A stretch of DNA of 64,000 bases from Batkoa obscura (taxonomy: Eukaryota; Entomophthoromycota; Entomophthoromycetes; Entomophthorales; Batkoaceae), in NCBI GenBank assembly GCA_030770535.1, contig JASVEC010000085.1, forward strand, positions 1-64,000. The letters run 5' to 3'. Below are positions 21,095 to 32,428 of the stretch, piece by piece. The notes under the pieces were generated by a model that saw only the letters and a program-made list of their open reading frames with translations, ran no database searches and had not been told where the DNA came from. A program made the position numbers and the translations under genes. Position 1 is the stretch's first letter; each line of letters begins with the position of its first letter.

Positions 21095-22269
21095 ATGTTG
21101 AGAATAGTGTAAGTGAGAAATTTAATATTTGATTATTCGAATTTAGAATTAATTGACAAATATAATAGTAAACCCAAAAACGCACGTTCTAAGAGAGCTT
21201 TAGAAAAACGTGAAGCACAAGTAGTTGAAAATGTGAAAACATGTCTTTTTGTAAAAGGTAGTAAAACTTCAGAAATAGTCAACAAAGCTTTAAACGATTT
21301 AGTAAGTTGATCATCACGCTTTCATTTTTGCCTATATAACCAACTAACATCCTCTTATAGTATTTATTGAAGAAACCAGATGCTATAAAATTTAATAAGA
21401 AGAATGAGTTAAGACCATTTGAAGATGAAACTAAGCTTGAGTTTTTATCTAAAAAGAACGATGCCTCTTTAATGTTATTTGGTTCCCATTCAAAAAAAAG
21501 ACCAGATAACTTAACTTTTGTGACTTTTTTTAATTATTGTATCTATGATATGATTGAAGTTGGGATTCAAAAAGCTAAATTTATGGACGAATTTGAGGTA
21601 AATTGAATTGATTGAAGTTTACACATCGAAAAATAACTAATTAAACCAAAATTTTAATTTAGGGCCTTAAATGTGGTGTTGGTTTAAAACCCAGCTTTCT
21701 GTTTAATGGTGAAGAATTTGAACAAGTAGAAGGATACATTAAATTCAAAACTCTAATTTTAAATTTCTTCCATGGTAAAGTAGTGGATCGAATTGATTTA
21801 GCAGGATTAGAACATGTTATTACAGTTACAGCTAGTCCAACCAAACAAAATGAAAATGGATTAATTCATTTTAGAGTTTATACTATAAAAACAAAAAAGA
21901 GTGGGACTAAATTACCTTATATTGAATTAAATGAAATGGGCCCAAGTTTAGATTTTTCAATTCGTAGAGCTAAGTTTGCTGATGAAGAGATGGTTAAACA
22001 AGCTCTTAGAGTTCCTAAAGAATTGAAGGTAAGATTATTTATTTATTTACATCGTTTTTGTAAATATTAATTGTTTATCATTATTATAGCCAAAGAAACA
22101 AAAGAATCATGAACATGATGAATTTGGTTCTTTATATGGTAAAGTACATATGCAAAAACAAGATTTTGGTAAATTACAAACTCGTAAAATGAAGGGGTTA
22201 AAAAAGTCCATTTCGGTACCTGAAGAAGATAATGAAGAAGATAATGAAGGAGAAGATAATGAAGAATAA
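21095..22269 (+). CDS. RPF2: Ribosome production factor 2 homolog
   Basis: Brix-domain protein that with RRS1 brings the 5S ribonucleoprotein into the pre-60S particle. Five exons: 21095-21108, 21169-21301, 21361-21597, 21663-22028 and 22090-22269; joined length 309 residues, as in human (306). The 14-nt first exon encodes MLRIV and continues into KPKNARSKRALEKRE, the conserved N-terminal segment of the family. Next come RPFEDETKLEFLSKKND, FGSHSKKRPDNLTF (the Brix core motif), LAGLEHVITVTA, IELNEMGPSLDFSIRRAK and HMQKQDFGKLQTRKMKGL, all characteristic of RPF2. The C-terminus is acidic (repeated Glu-Asp-Asn). The tiny exon 1 was chosen because only that splice gives the conserved N-terminus. 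Divergent from the 556-residue gene, convergent with the BRO1-like gene 128 bp away. Confidence 0.92.
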
Positions 22270-22396
22270 TTCCTTTTAAAAAAATAGAACACTTTTTTAT
22301 ATAAAATAAAAAGAGAAATAGATATTAGTTTATTTTATAATTATATTAATAAAATTGGAAGTGATTAATGAATTGAATTGTTCTTGTTTTTATTTT

Positions 22397-23828
22397 TTAA
22401 TAGTATTGTCCTTGTAAATGATAACTTTTTTTTAATGGCAGTGGATCTTCAGGTGCAAAGGAAGGAGTATAATATAATAGATTTAAATTAGGATAATTAA
22501 TTGTAAATAATGGCTTTTGAATAGGTAAGTTGAAATCAAGTATATCATTTGTTTCATTATTCCACTATAAAAATAATAATTAATAAAAATAAAATAAAAC
22601 AATAAACATTTACTAAACTTTCCAGTTTGTTAATTTTTAATAGTTTTAATTTTAAATATCTAGAATGTTGTAAATGAGCTTCTAAATCCACAATATCATT
22701 CTTCTTTTCAATTAATTTAAACCTCTTCTTTGATTCATTGATATAGTCTAAAGCTTTATTTTCTTTAATATTAATTAAACATTCCGACTTCATTAAAAGA
22801 CCAATAAAAAAGTGAGTTAAATTAACAATCGTTTGTTGTGATGATGATTCTTTAATTATTTGCTTACAGTTGTTTAATCTTTCTATTATATAAGTTACAA
22901 TACCTTTCCATTAGTAGGGGTTAATTGTAAGCTATTCAAAGAAGCATGGTAGAGTGAGAGACTAAAATTAAATATTCAAAATTTAAAATCAAGTAAAACA
23001 ATATAAATACTTACTTCATAAATAATTCCCCATAATTTTTAATAGCTTTAATAATCGTTCTTTCTTCTTCTTCTATTATCTCTAATTTACTTAAATAAAA
23101 ATAAATCTCAGCCGATTTTTGATGTCGTTTTAAATTCTAGAGAATAATAATTAATTATTGATGGTTTTATAAATCAACAGAAACTTACAATATTTAATCC
23201 TTCGTTGTGAGTTGTATTGGTACCCCACAAAAACAATAAATCTGCTAAAGTAATTAAGATGAAATAACTAAATAATTTTAAAGATTGAAATTTATATGTA
23301 ACATCATTCTTTGATTTGGGATCTATTTTTAATTGATATTGGATTTCTATTAGTGGATTAAAATTATGTTATGAAGGTTAATAATATAAAGTACCTTTTT
23401 CAATAGATAATTCAATCACTTGCTCTTCTTTTAAAAAGTCTAATTGCTTGATTATGTAAAGCAGAGTAGTGAGTAACTAGTAAAAGACATAAATAAGATA
23501 AAATATAAAACAAATAAGATAAAATAATTACATCAAACACCAATTCATAGTTTAAAATAATTTGATTTAATTGAAAATGAAGTTTACTTATTGTTTGTTC
23601 TAGATGGTTGATTAATTGAATGGGTGAAATATGTATATAAATGGTTGGATAATTTTTGGATAATTTTAGAACATCAATCTCTTTCTTTAATTTCCATTGA
23701 ACATTAATATCACCATGAAATCTACTTATCTCTGTTTTGATATAAGGTAACTCACTAAGTTTAAATGGCTCTAGATCTAAACTTGAATATTCTACTTTAT
23801 ATTCTTTTTTTTGCTTTAATTTAAACAT
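22397..23828 (-). CDS. Putative BRO1-domain protein
   Basis: Seven exons on the minus strand (23828-23532, 23476-23395, 23346-23189, 23136-23015, 22961-22904, 22862-22614, 22564-22397) join in frame to 377 residues. The product is nearly all helical. Its length and several positions resemble a stand-alone BRO1 domain such as BROX: a central ADLLFLWGTNTTHNEGLN segment, a QKSAEIYFYLSKLE helix followed by MNLSLYHASLNSLQ, a TPR-like block around ECLINIKENKALDYINESKK, and an end reading NDILDFNLPIQKPLFTIN where BRO1 domains have an N-x-I-Y/F-x-x-x-x-P element. BRO1 domains bind ESCRT-III tails, so a role at endosomes or membranes would follow if the assignment holds. The similarity is judged by eye and is moderate. 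One intron (22863-22903) would be only 41 nt; the start and end exons are well supported by frame. Confidence 0.55.
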
Positions 23829-23982
23829 TTTTTTAAAAAATTAATAAGAAATGTAATAAAAATCAAATTGGAATTGGAATTATGTTTAATTAAAAATTTA
23901 GAACAAATTATCAATTTTTTTATTAAAATAATTATTGCAAAAGTAGTTAATGTTGTGTTTATGTATTAAAAAGGGTATGTAT

Positions 23983-25497
23983 TTAATCTCTCATTTCATT
24001 TGTTATATAACTATCATCTTCCTCTTCTTCTTCCTCTTCTTCTTCCTCTGATGAATCAGTATCAAAATAACTTTCTTTTTTTAAATTTTTAGGCCATAGC
24101 CCCTGTTTCATAACTTTATCAACATAACATAAATCAGGATGTAAGTCATCCAATTCATCTGCCTTTGCATTAGTATTATCATCTAAAAATCCCTGGATAT
24201 CTTTTGGAACTTCTTGCATTTGTACTGAGGGAGAAAATTCAATTTTTTTTAAATATTCTAAACATTTAATTCTTATCTTTTCCAAATAACTTTTTGTATT
24301 TAAGTTCTCTTTTTTCCCCGTTAATTTAGGATGTAGGGAATGATCTGGTCCAAAAAAATTATAATAAGGGGAATCTTTTGGTAATTGATTAGGTAATTGA
24401 GTATCTGTAGCAATAGCTGTTTCATAAGTCCAACATCTAGATACATTTCTAATAGTATAACCCCCACCACCTAATAGCACTAGAGGTATATTAAACGATT
24501 TAACAAATCGAACACATTCACCATGAGCAATAATAGATAAATTAAAACAACCTAATCTATCCAAACCTAACGAATCAGTACCACATTGTAATACAATAGC
24601 CGTAGGTTGATATCTTTCGATTGTTGCTCCAATTATACTTTTAAATAAAAACAAATATGAAGCATCATCAATGCCATCTTTTAAAGGTACATTTAAAGAA
24701 TAACCAGTACCTAAATTAACTCCAACTTCTGAAGAGCTACCTGTACCTGGAAAAAAATCATTACCATATTTATGAAATGAAACTGTCATTACTCGATCTG
24801 AATTATAAAATGCTTCTTGTACACCATCCCCATGATGTACATCAATATCAATATATAATACTCGTGAATAAAATCGTAATAGTTGTAAAATACACAAAAC
24901 TATATCATTTACATAACAAAACCCAGAAGCATTCCATTTCTTTGCATGATGTAAACCACCAGACCAATTAATAGCTATATCCGCTCCGCCACTAATTAAT
25001 TTTCTTGCAGCAGCTAAAGAAGCTCCAGTATAATAAGAACAAAAATCAAATAAGCCTTCAAAGGCGGGGTTGTCTCCTTGGTGACCACCTAGGTTAAATT
25101 TTTCTAATACTTTACCCATGCTTGAGGCGTTTTCAGGAGTTACTCTTAATTATAAATTTAAATAAAAATCAATCCATTTAATAAAGAATATTATTACCTT
25201 TTTAAAAAATCAACATAATCAATGGTATGAAATTCTTTCATTTCTTCATCAGTAGCTTTTCTAGGTTGATACATATCCAATTTTTCATGTAAATCATAAC
25301 GTAATACTAAATCATTTGTTAAAGCTAAACGATGAGGTTTCATTGGATGGTATTCCTATTTTATTGTTACTTTTTGTTTTTTTCTCAAATTGAAATTGTA
25401 GTTTATTTACCCCATAATGAAAATTACCAACTTCTTCGCTATGAAAATAAGATACCCGCGATTTGCTATGACTAGCAACTAGATTAACATAATTCAT
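23983..25497 (-). CDS. HOS2: Class I histone deacetylase, HOS2/HDAC3 type
   Basis: Zinc-dependent lysine deacetylase acting on histone tails in a SET3C/NCoR-type complex. Three exons, 25497-25411, 25355-25198 and 25144-23983, give 468 residues. The deacetylase fold begins at [19 protein letters not shown]. The active site is complete: the His pair in [11 protein letters not shown], zinc ligands in [17 protein letters not shown] and in the [18 protein letters not shown] segment, and the Tyr loop in [14 protein letters not shown]. Segments such as [25 protein letters not shown] and [14 protein letters not shown] are closer to HDAC3/HOS2 than to RPD3. The tail after residue 380 is acidic, with a run of ten glutamates near the C-terminus. 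It is tandem with the BRO1-like gene, whose start lies 154 bp beyond its stop. The plus-strand frame 24777-24971 is a shadow. Confidence 0.93.
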
Positions 25498-25925
25498 TTA
25501 AAATAAAAGATGAGTTGAATTTTTATTTTTTAAGTTGTTTAAATTGAAAAGGTTGATTGGATGAAGAAATTTTATTACTGTAGATTTAAAAGATGCTATA
25601 TTTTATTACTATGATTTATTAGAATATCAATAATAGATAGATGTTAATAATTTTTAATATTTCATTTTTCTATACTTATATTAAATATAGTATTATCGTA
25701 TATTAAAATTGATAATTTTTAAATTAATAAATAATCTTAAAATAAATTTATAAACATAGATATTTAAAAGTTTGATGAATATGTAAAACTATAGAATGAA
25801 AAATAAAGTAATCATCAAATTATTCTGTAGCTAATACTTCAAACAAAAAGTTACAATTAGATACTATATATTACTAGTTGTTTTAATAATGGGGACTCAA
25901 TCAATAAATATATTAATCCCGAGTA
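25498..25925. other. Intergenic, upstream of the deacetylase
   Basis: About 430 bp; probably contains the deacetylase promoter near 25500-25560. No other feature. Confidence 0.45.
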
Positions 25926-25999
25926 CGCTCATAACTGGGATCGAACCAGTAACCTCCCGATTAACAGTCGGACGCGCTAGCCAATTGCGCCATACGAGC
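25926..25999 (-). tRNA. tRNA-Asn (GTT), copy 3
   Basis: Reverse complement is identical to copies 1, 2 and 4: acceptor GCTCGTA/TATGAGC, anticodon GTT, discriminator G. Confidence 0.95.
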
Positions 26000-26810
26000 C
26001 TATCTGTTTTTTCAGTTTTTTTTAAATAAATATAAAGTTATTTTGATTTAACTTGATTAATTATTAGAGGAGATACTATTTTATTAATTACATTTTAGAT
26101 ATAGCTATTAATTATTTTGAATATAAGATCCAATATAATGGATGAATTAGTAAACATAGTTTTTGTGTTAAAGTTTCTAGTTTTTTGATAGGATTCTTAA
26201 GCTTGTTTCAATTAATTTTAAGTTTTAAAATAAAGTTTTAGAATAATCCCTTTTAATTAAATCCTATGTAAAAAATTTAATACTGGTAAAAATTTTAATT
26301 CATTTTATAAAATTGTATAAATCTACATAATTTCAAAACTCAAATAAAAAATAGCGATTATCTTATCTTATTTGACCTTAATCTCAAAACATAGGATAAA
26401 CTTAGATAAGATAACCCCACTTTATAAGCAAATACCCTCAATTTTAACATCCACCATTATACAATATGACTAATTTCATAAATTTTTAAGACCAATCTAA
26501 GCATAATAAGCATAATCATGCTGATGCTCATTTTTAATTTTATTTCAACCCCAACCCCTTAATTAATTTGAAGCCAAAATAAAGAATAGTTAAAAAAAGA
26601 ATAAAAGTTGATAAATAAAAAGAATAAAAGTCAATAAATGATTGGTTTTGATTCTCCATAAGTTTCAATTAATTTCAAAATAATTTTTAAATGTTATAAA
26701 GGATAAAAGAATATATAATAAATCCGCGATTAGTTTTTGAATTTAGTTTTTGAATTTAGTTTTTTTCTATTCCCTTATATCTCTCTTTTTCTTCGTCCCT
26801 CTCTTTATCA
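26000..26810. other. Intergenic, upstream of fungalysin
   Basis: About 810 bp of AT-rich DNA. Near its end are a TATATAATA at about 26711, a short tandem TTTTTGAATTTAG at about 26733-26763 and a pyrimidine-rich leader (CTCTCTTTTTCTTCGTCCC) just before the start codon. Confidence 0.5.
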
Positions 26811-28730
26811 ATGTATCTTAGACCGCTACTCTTTTTATTTTTATCACTTGAATATTTAATATATGCTGTACCTTCCTTTGGCCCTAATCCAATACGAAAA
26901 CATCATTTAATTACAAAACCTAAACTCAATAATAACAATTATAAACAAACATATTTTCAAAGTCATCGATTCTCCTCACGTAATCAAGAGGATTCAATAA
27001 AACAAGCGATATCCACAATCTTAAAATCGAAATTAAATATTATTAGTTACCATATTCAAACAATTAATTATGATCAACAAAGTGAATTTCATAGTATTTA
27101 TATATTACCTATGGTAAACAATGTGATTATTAGTAATGCCGAAATTCATTTGAATTTAGATAAATATTATAATGTATTATCTTTATCTTCAATTCCTTTT
27201 GATACTTATAATATAAACAAGCTTACAACGAATGAAATTCAACAATATTTAAGTAATAGTACTAAGATAACTAGTGTATTAACTGATTTTTTTAATTTTG
27301 TTAATTATCCAATGAATTCAATGAATTTAATTAATATTAATAAGTTACAATTAAATAATGAACTTAAAGATATAGAATTAAATATTACTTATTTTATAGA
27401 CAACAACAATCGATTAAAATTAGCTTATGAATTTGATATCGATTTAATTCATGATTGGTATCATGTTTATATTTCAATTAATAATAATAATAATAATGAT
27501 TTATTATGTTTAATTAATTATACAAATAAAGCAAGTTATAATGTATATCCATTAGGTACTATTGACCCTAATCAAGGAAGCAGACAATTGCTTATTAATC
27601 CATATAATAAAATAGCTTCACCACTGGGATGGCATAATGAAGGCAATAACAAAACATATACAACAACAAAAGGAAATAATGTTTATGCAATCAATGGAAA
27701 TTTAAAAGATATTCAAGATATTACAGTTGTTGAAGGTGGTAATGAGTTAAATTTCAATTATTCTTTATCTTTATTAAAAGAACCAGAAACTTATATTAAT
27801 GCATCAATAACTAATCTATTTTATATATGTAATATATTACATGATTTATATTATTTATATGGATTTAATGAAATCAATGGCAACTTTCAAAATAATAACT
27901 TTGATTTAGGTGGTAAACAAAATGATGGTTTATTAGCTTATGCTCAATCTAATAATGATAAAGATAATGCTGATTTTACAACTCCACCTGATGGTAAAGC
28001 ACCTCGAATGAGAATGTACTTGTGGGATGAAACAATACCTAATAGAGATGGGGATTTAGAACAAGATATTATAATTCATGAATATACACATGGATTAAGT
28101 ATTAGATTAACTGGTGGACCTTCTAATTCAAATTGTTTAGGTTGGGGTGAAGCTGGTGGAATGGGAGAAGGTTGGGGTGATATTATTGCTATTATGTTAA
28201 GTATGAATCAAAATAGTGATAAAAAAGATACTTATTTCATGGGTTATTATGCTAATGGTAATAAAAGTATAAGAAAATATCCTTATTCAACAAATATTAC
28301 TATTAATCCATCTACTTATGAAATTATGGATAAATCGAATTATTGGTCTGTTCATGCTAAAGGGGAAGTATGGGCTATGATGGTATTAGAAGTTTATTGG
28401 AATTTAATTGAATATTATAAATTTAATATTGATTGGTTTGATATTAAGAATAGCTTGAATTATGGCAATACTTTAATGTTAAAGATTATTGTTGATGCTT
28501 TAAAATTACAACCTTGTCGTCCTACTTTTGTGGAAGCTAGAGATGCTATTTTATTAGCTGCTAGTAATTTAAAATATAATGATAAAAAATTACAATGTTT
28601 AATTTGGAAGGGATTTGCAAAAAGAGGTTTAGGTGTAGATGCTAGATTAATTGGTGCTGCTCCTTGGGGCGGTGGTCAACGTAAACAAGATTTTAATATA
28701 CCTAATTATTGCAATTCAATTTTATTATAA
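26811..28730 (+). CDS. Secreted fungalysin metalloprotease (M36)
   Basis: Extracellular zinc endopeptidase. Intronless, 639 residues. Residues 1-18 (LRPLLFLFLSLEYLIYAV region) form a signal peptide. Residues about 40-240 are the inhibitory FTP-type propeptide, which includes several Asn-rich insertions. The mature peptidase starts near residue 250-260. The zinc site HEYTH lies at residues 423-427 in IIHEYTHGLSIRL, with the third ligand Glu at about 453 in GMGEGWGDI, exactly as in the family. Downstream GEVWAMMVLEVYWNL and RGLGVDARLIG are also conserved in fungalysins. Length is normal (about 600-650). It ends 86 bp from the convergent prolyl-tRNA synthetase gene. With the trypsin at 8797 this gives two secreted proteases within 20 kb, which suits a saprotroph or animal-associated fungus. 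Confidence 0.95.
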   Translation: MYLRPLLFLFLSLEYLIYAVPSFGPNPIRKHHLITKPKLNNNNYKQTYFQSHRFSSRNQEDSIKQAISTILKSKLNIISYHIQTINYDQQSEFHSIYILPMVNNVIISNAEIHLNLDKYYNVLSLSSIPFDTYNINKLTTNEIQQYLSNSTKITSVLTDFFNFVNYPMNSMNLININKLQLNNELKDIELNITYFIDNNNRLKLAYEFDIDLIHDWYHVYISINNNNNNDLLCLINYTNKASYNVYPLGTIDPNQGSRQLLINPYNKIASPLGWHNEGNNKTYTTTKGNNVYAINGNLKDIQDITVVEGGNELNFNYSLSLLKEPETYINASITNLFYICNILHDLYYLYGFNEINGNFQNNNFDLGGKQNDGLLAYAQSNNDKDNADFTTPPDGKAPRMRMYLWDETIPNRDGDLEQDIIIHEYTHGLSIRLTGGPSNSNCLGWGEAGGMGEGWGDIIAIMLSMNQNSDKKDTYFMGYYANGNKSIRKYPYSTNITINPSTYEIMDKSNYWSVHAKGEVWAMMVLEVYWNLIEYYKFNIDWFDIKNSLNYGNTLMLKIIVDALKLQPCRPTFVEARDAILLAASNLKYNDKKLQCLIWKGFAKRGLGVDARLIGAAPWGGGQRKQDFNIPNYCNSILL

Positions 28731-28816
28731 TAAATCCAATAAATTCAATTTAGTGTATTTTTATTTTTAATATTTTATTTTTAATATTTTATTTATTCTT
28801 TAATTTGTAAACTTAT

Positions 28817-31437
28817 TTAATAACTACGGCCAAATAGAGCAAAACGTTTAGCATCTTTTTGACAAGCAACACATTTAGTTTCTCCTAGTACAATTGGGTT
28901 TTCACTTGGTTGTTCAAATGGAATACAAAGAGATTTAGCTCCCATAGAAGGTGCTTTTTCATCTACTGGTTCATCACCTTGAGAACTAGTAAAAATAAAA
29001 ATAAATGTTAATAAATATATATATTATATATTATATTTGAATATAAAATTAATTTACCTCTTAGCACTTCTATCCTTAATATCTTCTTCACATTCTACTT
29101 CTTCACACCAAGGAATAAGTACCAATGATTTAGAATCTAAAGCAGGTACAAAATCTTCCCATTTTTCAACACGGATTACATGTTCATCATATTCTTTTTT
29201 GGCTTTATTAAACATATCCAAATGAATTGTATTTAATAATTCTGGAATCTTTGTTGATAATTCATCAACTAAAATAGATTCTTTTTTACCATTATCTCTT
29301 CTTACTGATAATGTTGATTTCTTGGCTAAATCCATTGGTCCAATTTCTAATCGAATTGGTACACCCTAGATTATTATTATTATTATTATTACGTAGTTAT
29401 ATTATAGAGTTAAATCTTACTCTTAATTCCCAATGATTAAATTTATAACCTGGAGTATAATTATCTCTTAAATCAGCCTTGGCTCGAATACCAGCTTTTT
29501 TAAGAAGATCAACCACATTATTAACACCTTCTTCTACATCCTTTCTTTCCTTTTCACTTGAAGTAACTTTAATACCACAAGGAATAACAATGACTTGAAT
29601 ACTAGCCACTTTAGGTGGAAGAACTAAACCTTTATCATCACCATGAACCATAACCATAACACCAATAGAACGAGTGGATATACCCCAAGAATTTTGCCAA
29701 ACAAATAATTTTTTACTTTCTCCTTTATCTCCAGTAGAAGTTGGATCTTCCACTTCAATATTAAACATCTTTGAGAAATTTTGACCTAAACAATGAGAAG
29801 TAGCCCCTTGAATACCACGTCCAGTAGATGGGATAAAACCCTCACATGTGGTCGTATAATTACCTCCAGCAAATTTTTCTTTTTCTGATTTAACACCTTT
29901 GATAATTGGAACAGCTAAATAATCTTCATAAATTTGTCGATATAATTCTAATATTTCCAAAACTTCTTTATCCGCTTCTTCCTTAGTTAAAAAGGCAGTA
30001 TGTCCTTCTTGCCATAAAAATTCTCTAGTACGAATAAATGGTTGGGGATTTTTAAACTCCCAACGTACTACACTATTCCACTGATTTAATCTTAATGGTA
30101 AATCACGATAACTTTGAATCCATTTAGCGTAGTATGGGTACATCACTGTTTCCGATGTTGGACGAATAGCTACTGGTACTTCAAGTTCAGATTGACCACT
30201 GATGATTATGATTAACTCTGATATTTATTATTAAATTTATAAATAATTCCTTACGCTCTAGTAACCCAAGCTACTTCTGGAGCAAAACCTTCGATATGAT
30301 CCTTTTCTTTTTCTAATACTGTTTGAGAAACAAATAAGGGAAAATAAGCTGGTTCAACACCAAGTTCAGTAATTTCTTTATCAAAGAAAGCTATAATTAT
30401 AAAATAAAATAAAATAAAATAAAATAATTAGTATTTATTTTTATGTTATTATTTAAATTACCAGTAATATGTCTCCAAATATCATAGGACCAAGGTCTAT
30501 AAATATAACAACCAGAAACATCATAATAATCAATCATATCACTTTTAATTAATACCTATGATTATAGTAAAATAGAATATTAATGAATAATTATTTTAAT
30601 TTTAAAATATAAATTTATATACTTACTTGGCGATACCATTGAGCGAAATCTTCATCTTTTTTAACTTCAATACCGATTTTAGCTACGGATGAATCTATAA
30701 TACTTTAATAAATACTTAGATCATTTAAATCTATTAATTACCTTCTTCTTTTTGTTCTACTTTTTTAACTGGTTTACTATTATAATCATCCTCATTAAAA
30801 CAAAACTCAAAATTTTAATTATGAAACTCTGTTACCTTTTAACTTGTTCCTTATTAGTAGTGGGGGCAGCAGCTTCCAATTGAGTTAAATCAACAGTAGT
30901 GTATTTAACTTCTTTTTCTTCCAAAAATTGGATAATTTGTTTTGAGGTAGCGAATACAGTGGTATCACTACTTTCCCCATGAAAAGCGAATAATTCTTCA
31001 CTACTAATAAATTGCTGATCAATAGCAACTACTACGTTTGAAATTTGGTCTTTATCAACTTTAGCAATGGTGAAAGGAGAAACTAAAAGAAAAAGAAAAA
31101 ATAGATGAGACCATTTTAACTACCAACATCTATTAAGTAAAAATCACTTACTAGTATCCTTATCTGCCTTAAAAATTTCACTCAATAAATCGCCTGAAGC
31201 CAAGCGCATTTCTTTAAACCCAAGAAATTTAGCCACGGCATTAGTATTAAATTGTGCAGTATCAATGGTAATAAAAACGATGGGTTGAACTGCTGCGTTC
31301 TTACCAGTTTTTGGTTTAAATACTAAAGTTTTGCTTAATTGATAGGAACTTGGTTGTTCAGTACTTGAAGAGATAGCAGTTTGCCATTCAGTTGGATTGG
31401 TGACAATGCTATGGGTTAATTTTTGGTAATCGGCCAT
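28817..31437 (-). CDS. Cytosolic prolyl-tRNA synthetase with editing-like N-domain
   Basis: Charges tRNA-Pro with proline in the cytosol. Nine exons (31437-31152, 31082-30836, 30776-30742, 30694-30627, 30555-30462, 30390-30255, 30198-29421, 29365-29058, 28985-28817) join in frame to 706 residues. Residues 1 to about 165 resemble the YbaK/ProX-like editing domain that fungal cytosolic enzymes carry. A Lys-rich linker follows, then the class II catalytic core: [33 protein letters not shown] (motif 2 region), [16 protein letters not shown] and [19 protein letters not shown] (motif 3 region). The anticodon-binding domain has [15 protein letters not shown] and GPMDLAKKS, and the end has Cys motifs ([16 protein letters not shown]) and the terminal FALFGRSY of the eukaryote/archaeal type. 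One intron holds an (AAAAT)n microsatellite near 30400-30425. Exon borders are inferred from splice signals. Confidence 0.93.
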
Positions 31438-32105
31438 GCTAGTTAGTTAAATGTTAAGTTAACACTTTTAAAAAGAGAAAGTGATCGAGAAACTTGAGTT
31501 TATATAGGTTTCTTGACTTTTTGCGCTGCTTTTTAGAGTTGGTTTTGCAAAGTAAGCTGACATATTAGTCATCTGACTTTGGTTTCATTAGCTAATCCAA
31601 ATTTCATTGGTAAATTAGATGGAGTTTGAATTTTATTTGTTAGGGCTATTCCATTTGTCAAAAAATAACTTCGGGGTTATTAGGATAATGAAAGTGATAT
31701 AAAGCTGTTGCAATTCTATTGCGACCTAATTAACTAGTCTTTTAAGTAATATATTTATGCTAGAATTTGATTCAAATATAAGATTGGGCTTTGAAAAAAT
31801 GGCTATATAAGTATTTGCTTATAAAAATCAACGCTAAAAAAATCTCATAAAGTTACAATTGTAGTAACAAAAATAATAAATGGTATATACTTATTTACAT
31901 AAACTTGTTTATACTAAATGACTCATTCAACTACGTATAATAACACAAGCATTTACCCTTATTTCCTATAAAAGCATCAAGGTTTTTTTAAAATAGATGA
32001 TAACTTATAGTTGATTATAATTTTAAACAAAAATATATTAATATTTTAGCTAAAAACATATTTTCAATCTATATTTATTTTGTATGGATGAAATGCAACA
32101 AAAAA
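31438..32105. other. Intergenic between ProRS and tRNA-Asn
   Basis: About 670 bp, with the divergent promoter of the synthetase at its left side. No ORF or repeat supported. Confidence 0.5.
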
Positions 32106-32179
32106 GCTCGTATGGCGCAATTGGCTAGCGCGTCCGACTGTTAATCGGGAGGTTACTGGTTCGATCCCAGTTATGAGCG
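32106..32179 (+). tRNA. tRNA-Asn (GTT), copy 4
   Basis: Same 74 nt as the other three Asn genes in the window; flanking sequence is unrelated to theirs. Confidence 0.95.
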
Positions 32180-32428
32180 ACTTTGGAACCTTTAAACAAA
32201 GGTTAGCTTTTTATTGCTAAATAATTTTTAGGCGTATAGCGATGGACAAAATAGAGTTTTTAGTTGACATCTTTTTAATAATATTTATCGGTTAGTATAC
32301 TAACATATCAAGCTATTAATATACAAACATCATTTAACTACTGAATCAAATTCATCAGATAATCAAAATTTAAAAACATATAAAAAACGTAATACTTTTT
32401 TATTTAAAAACTCTATGTTAATAATCTA

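Noticed and set aside
24777-24971. 64-codon plus-strand ORF rich in His
   Set aside because: Antisense of the histone deacetylase active-site region.
29037-29225. Small plus-strand ORF with a signal-like start
   Set aside because: It lies antisense over a prolyl-tRNA synthetase exon, so the hydrophobic start is coincidental.
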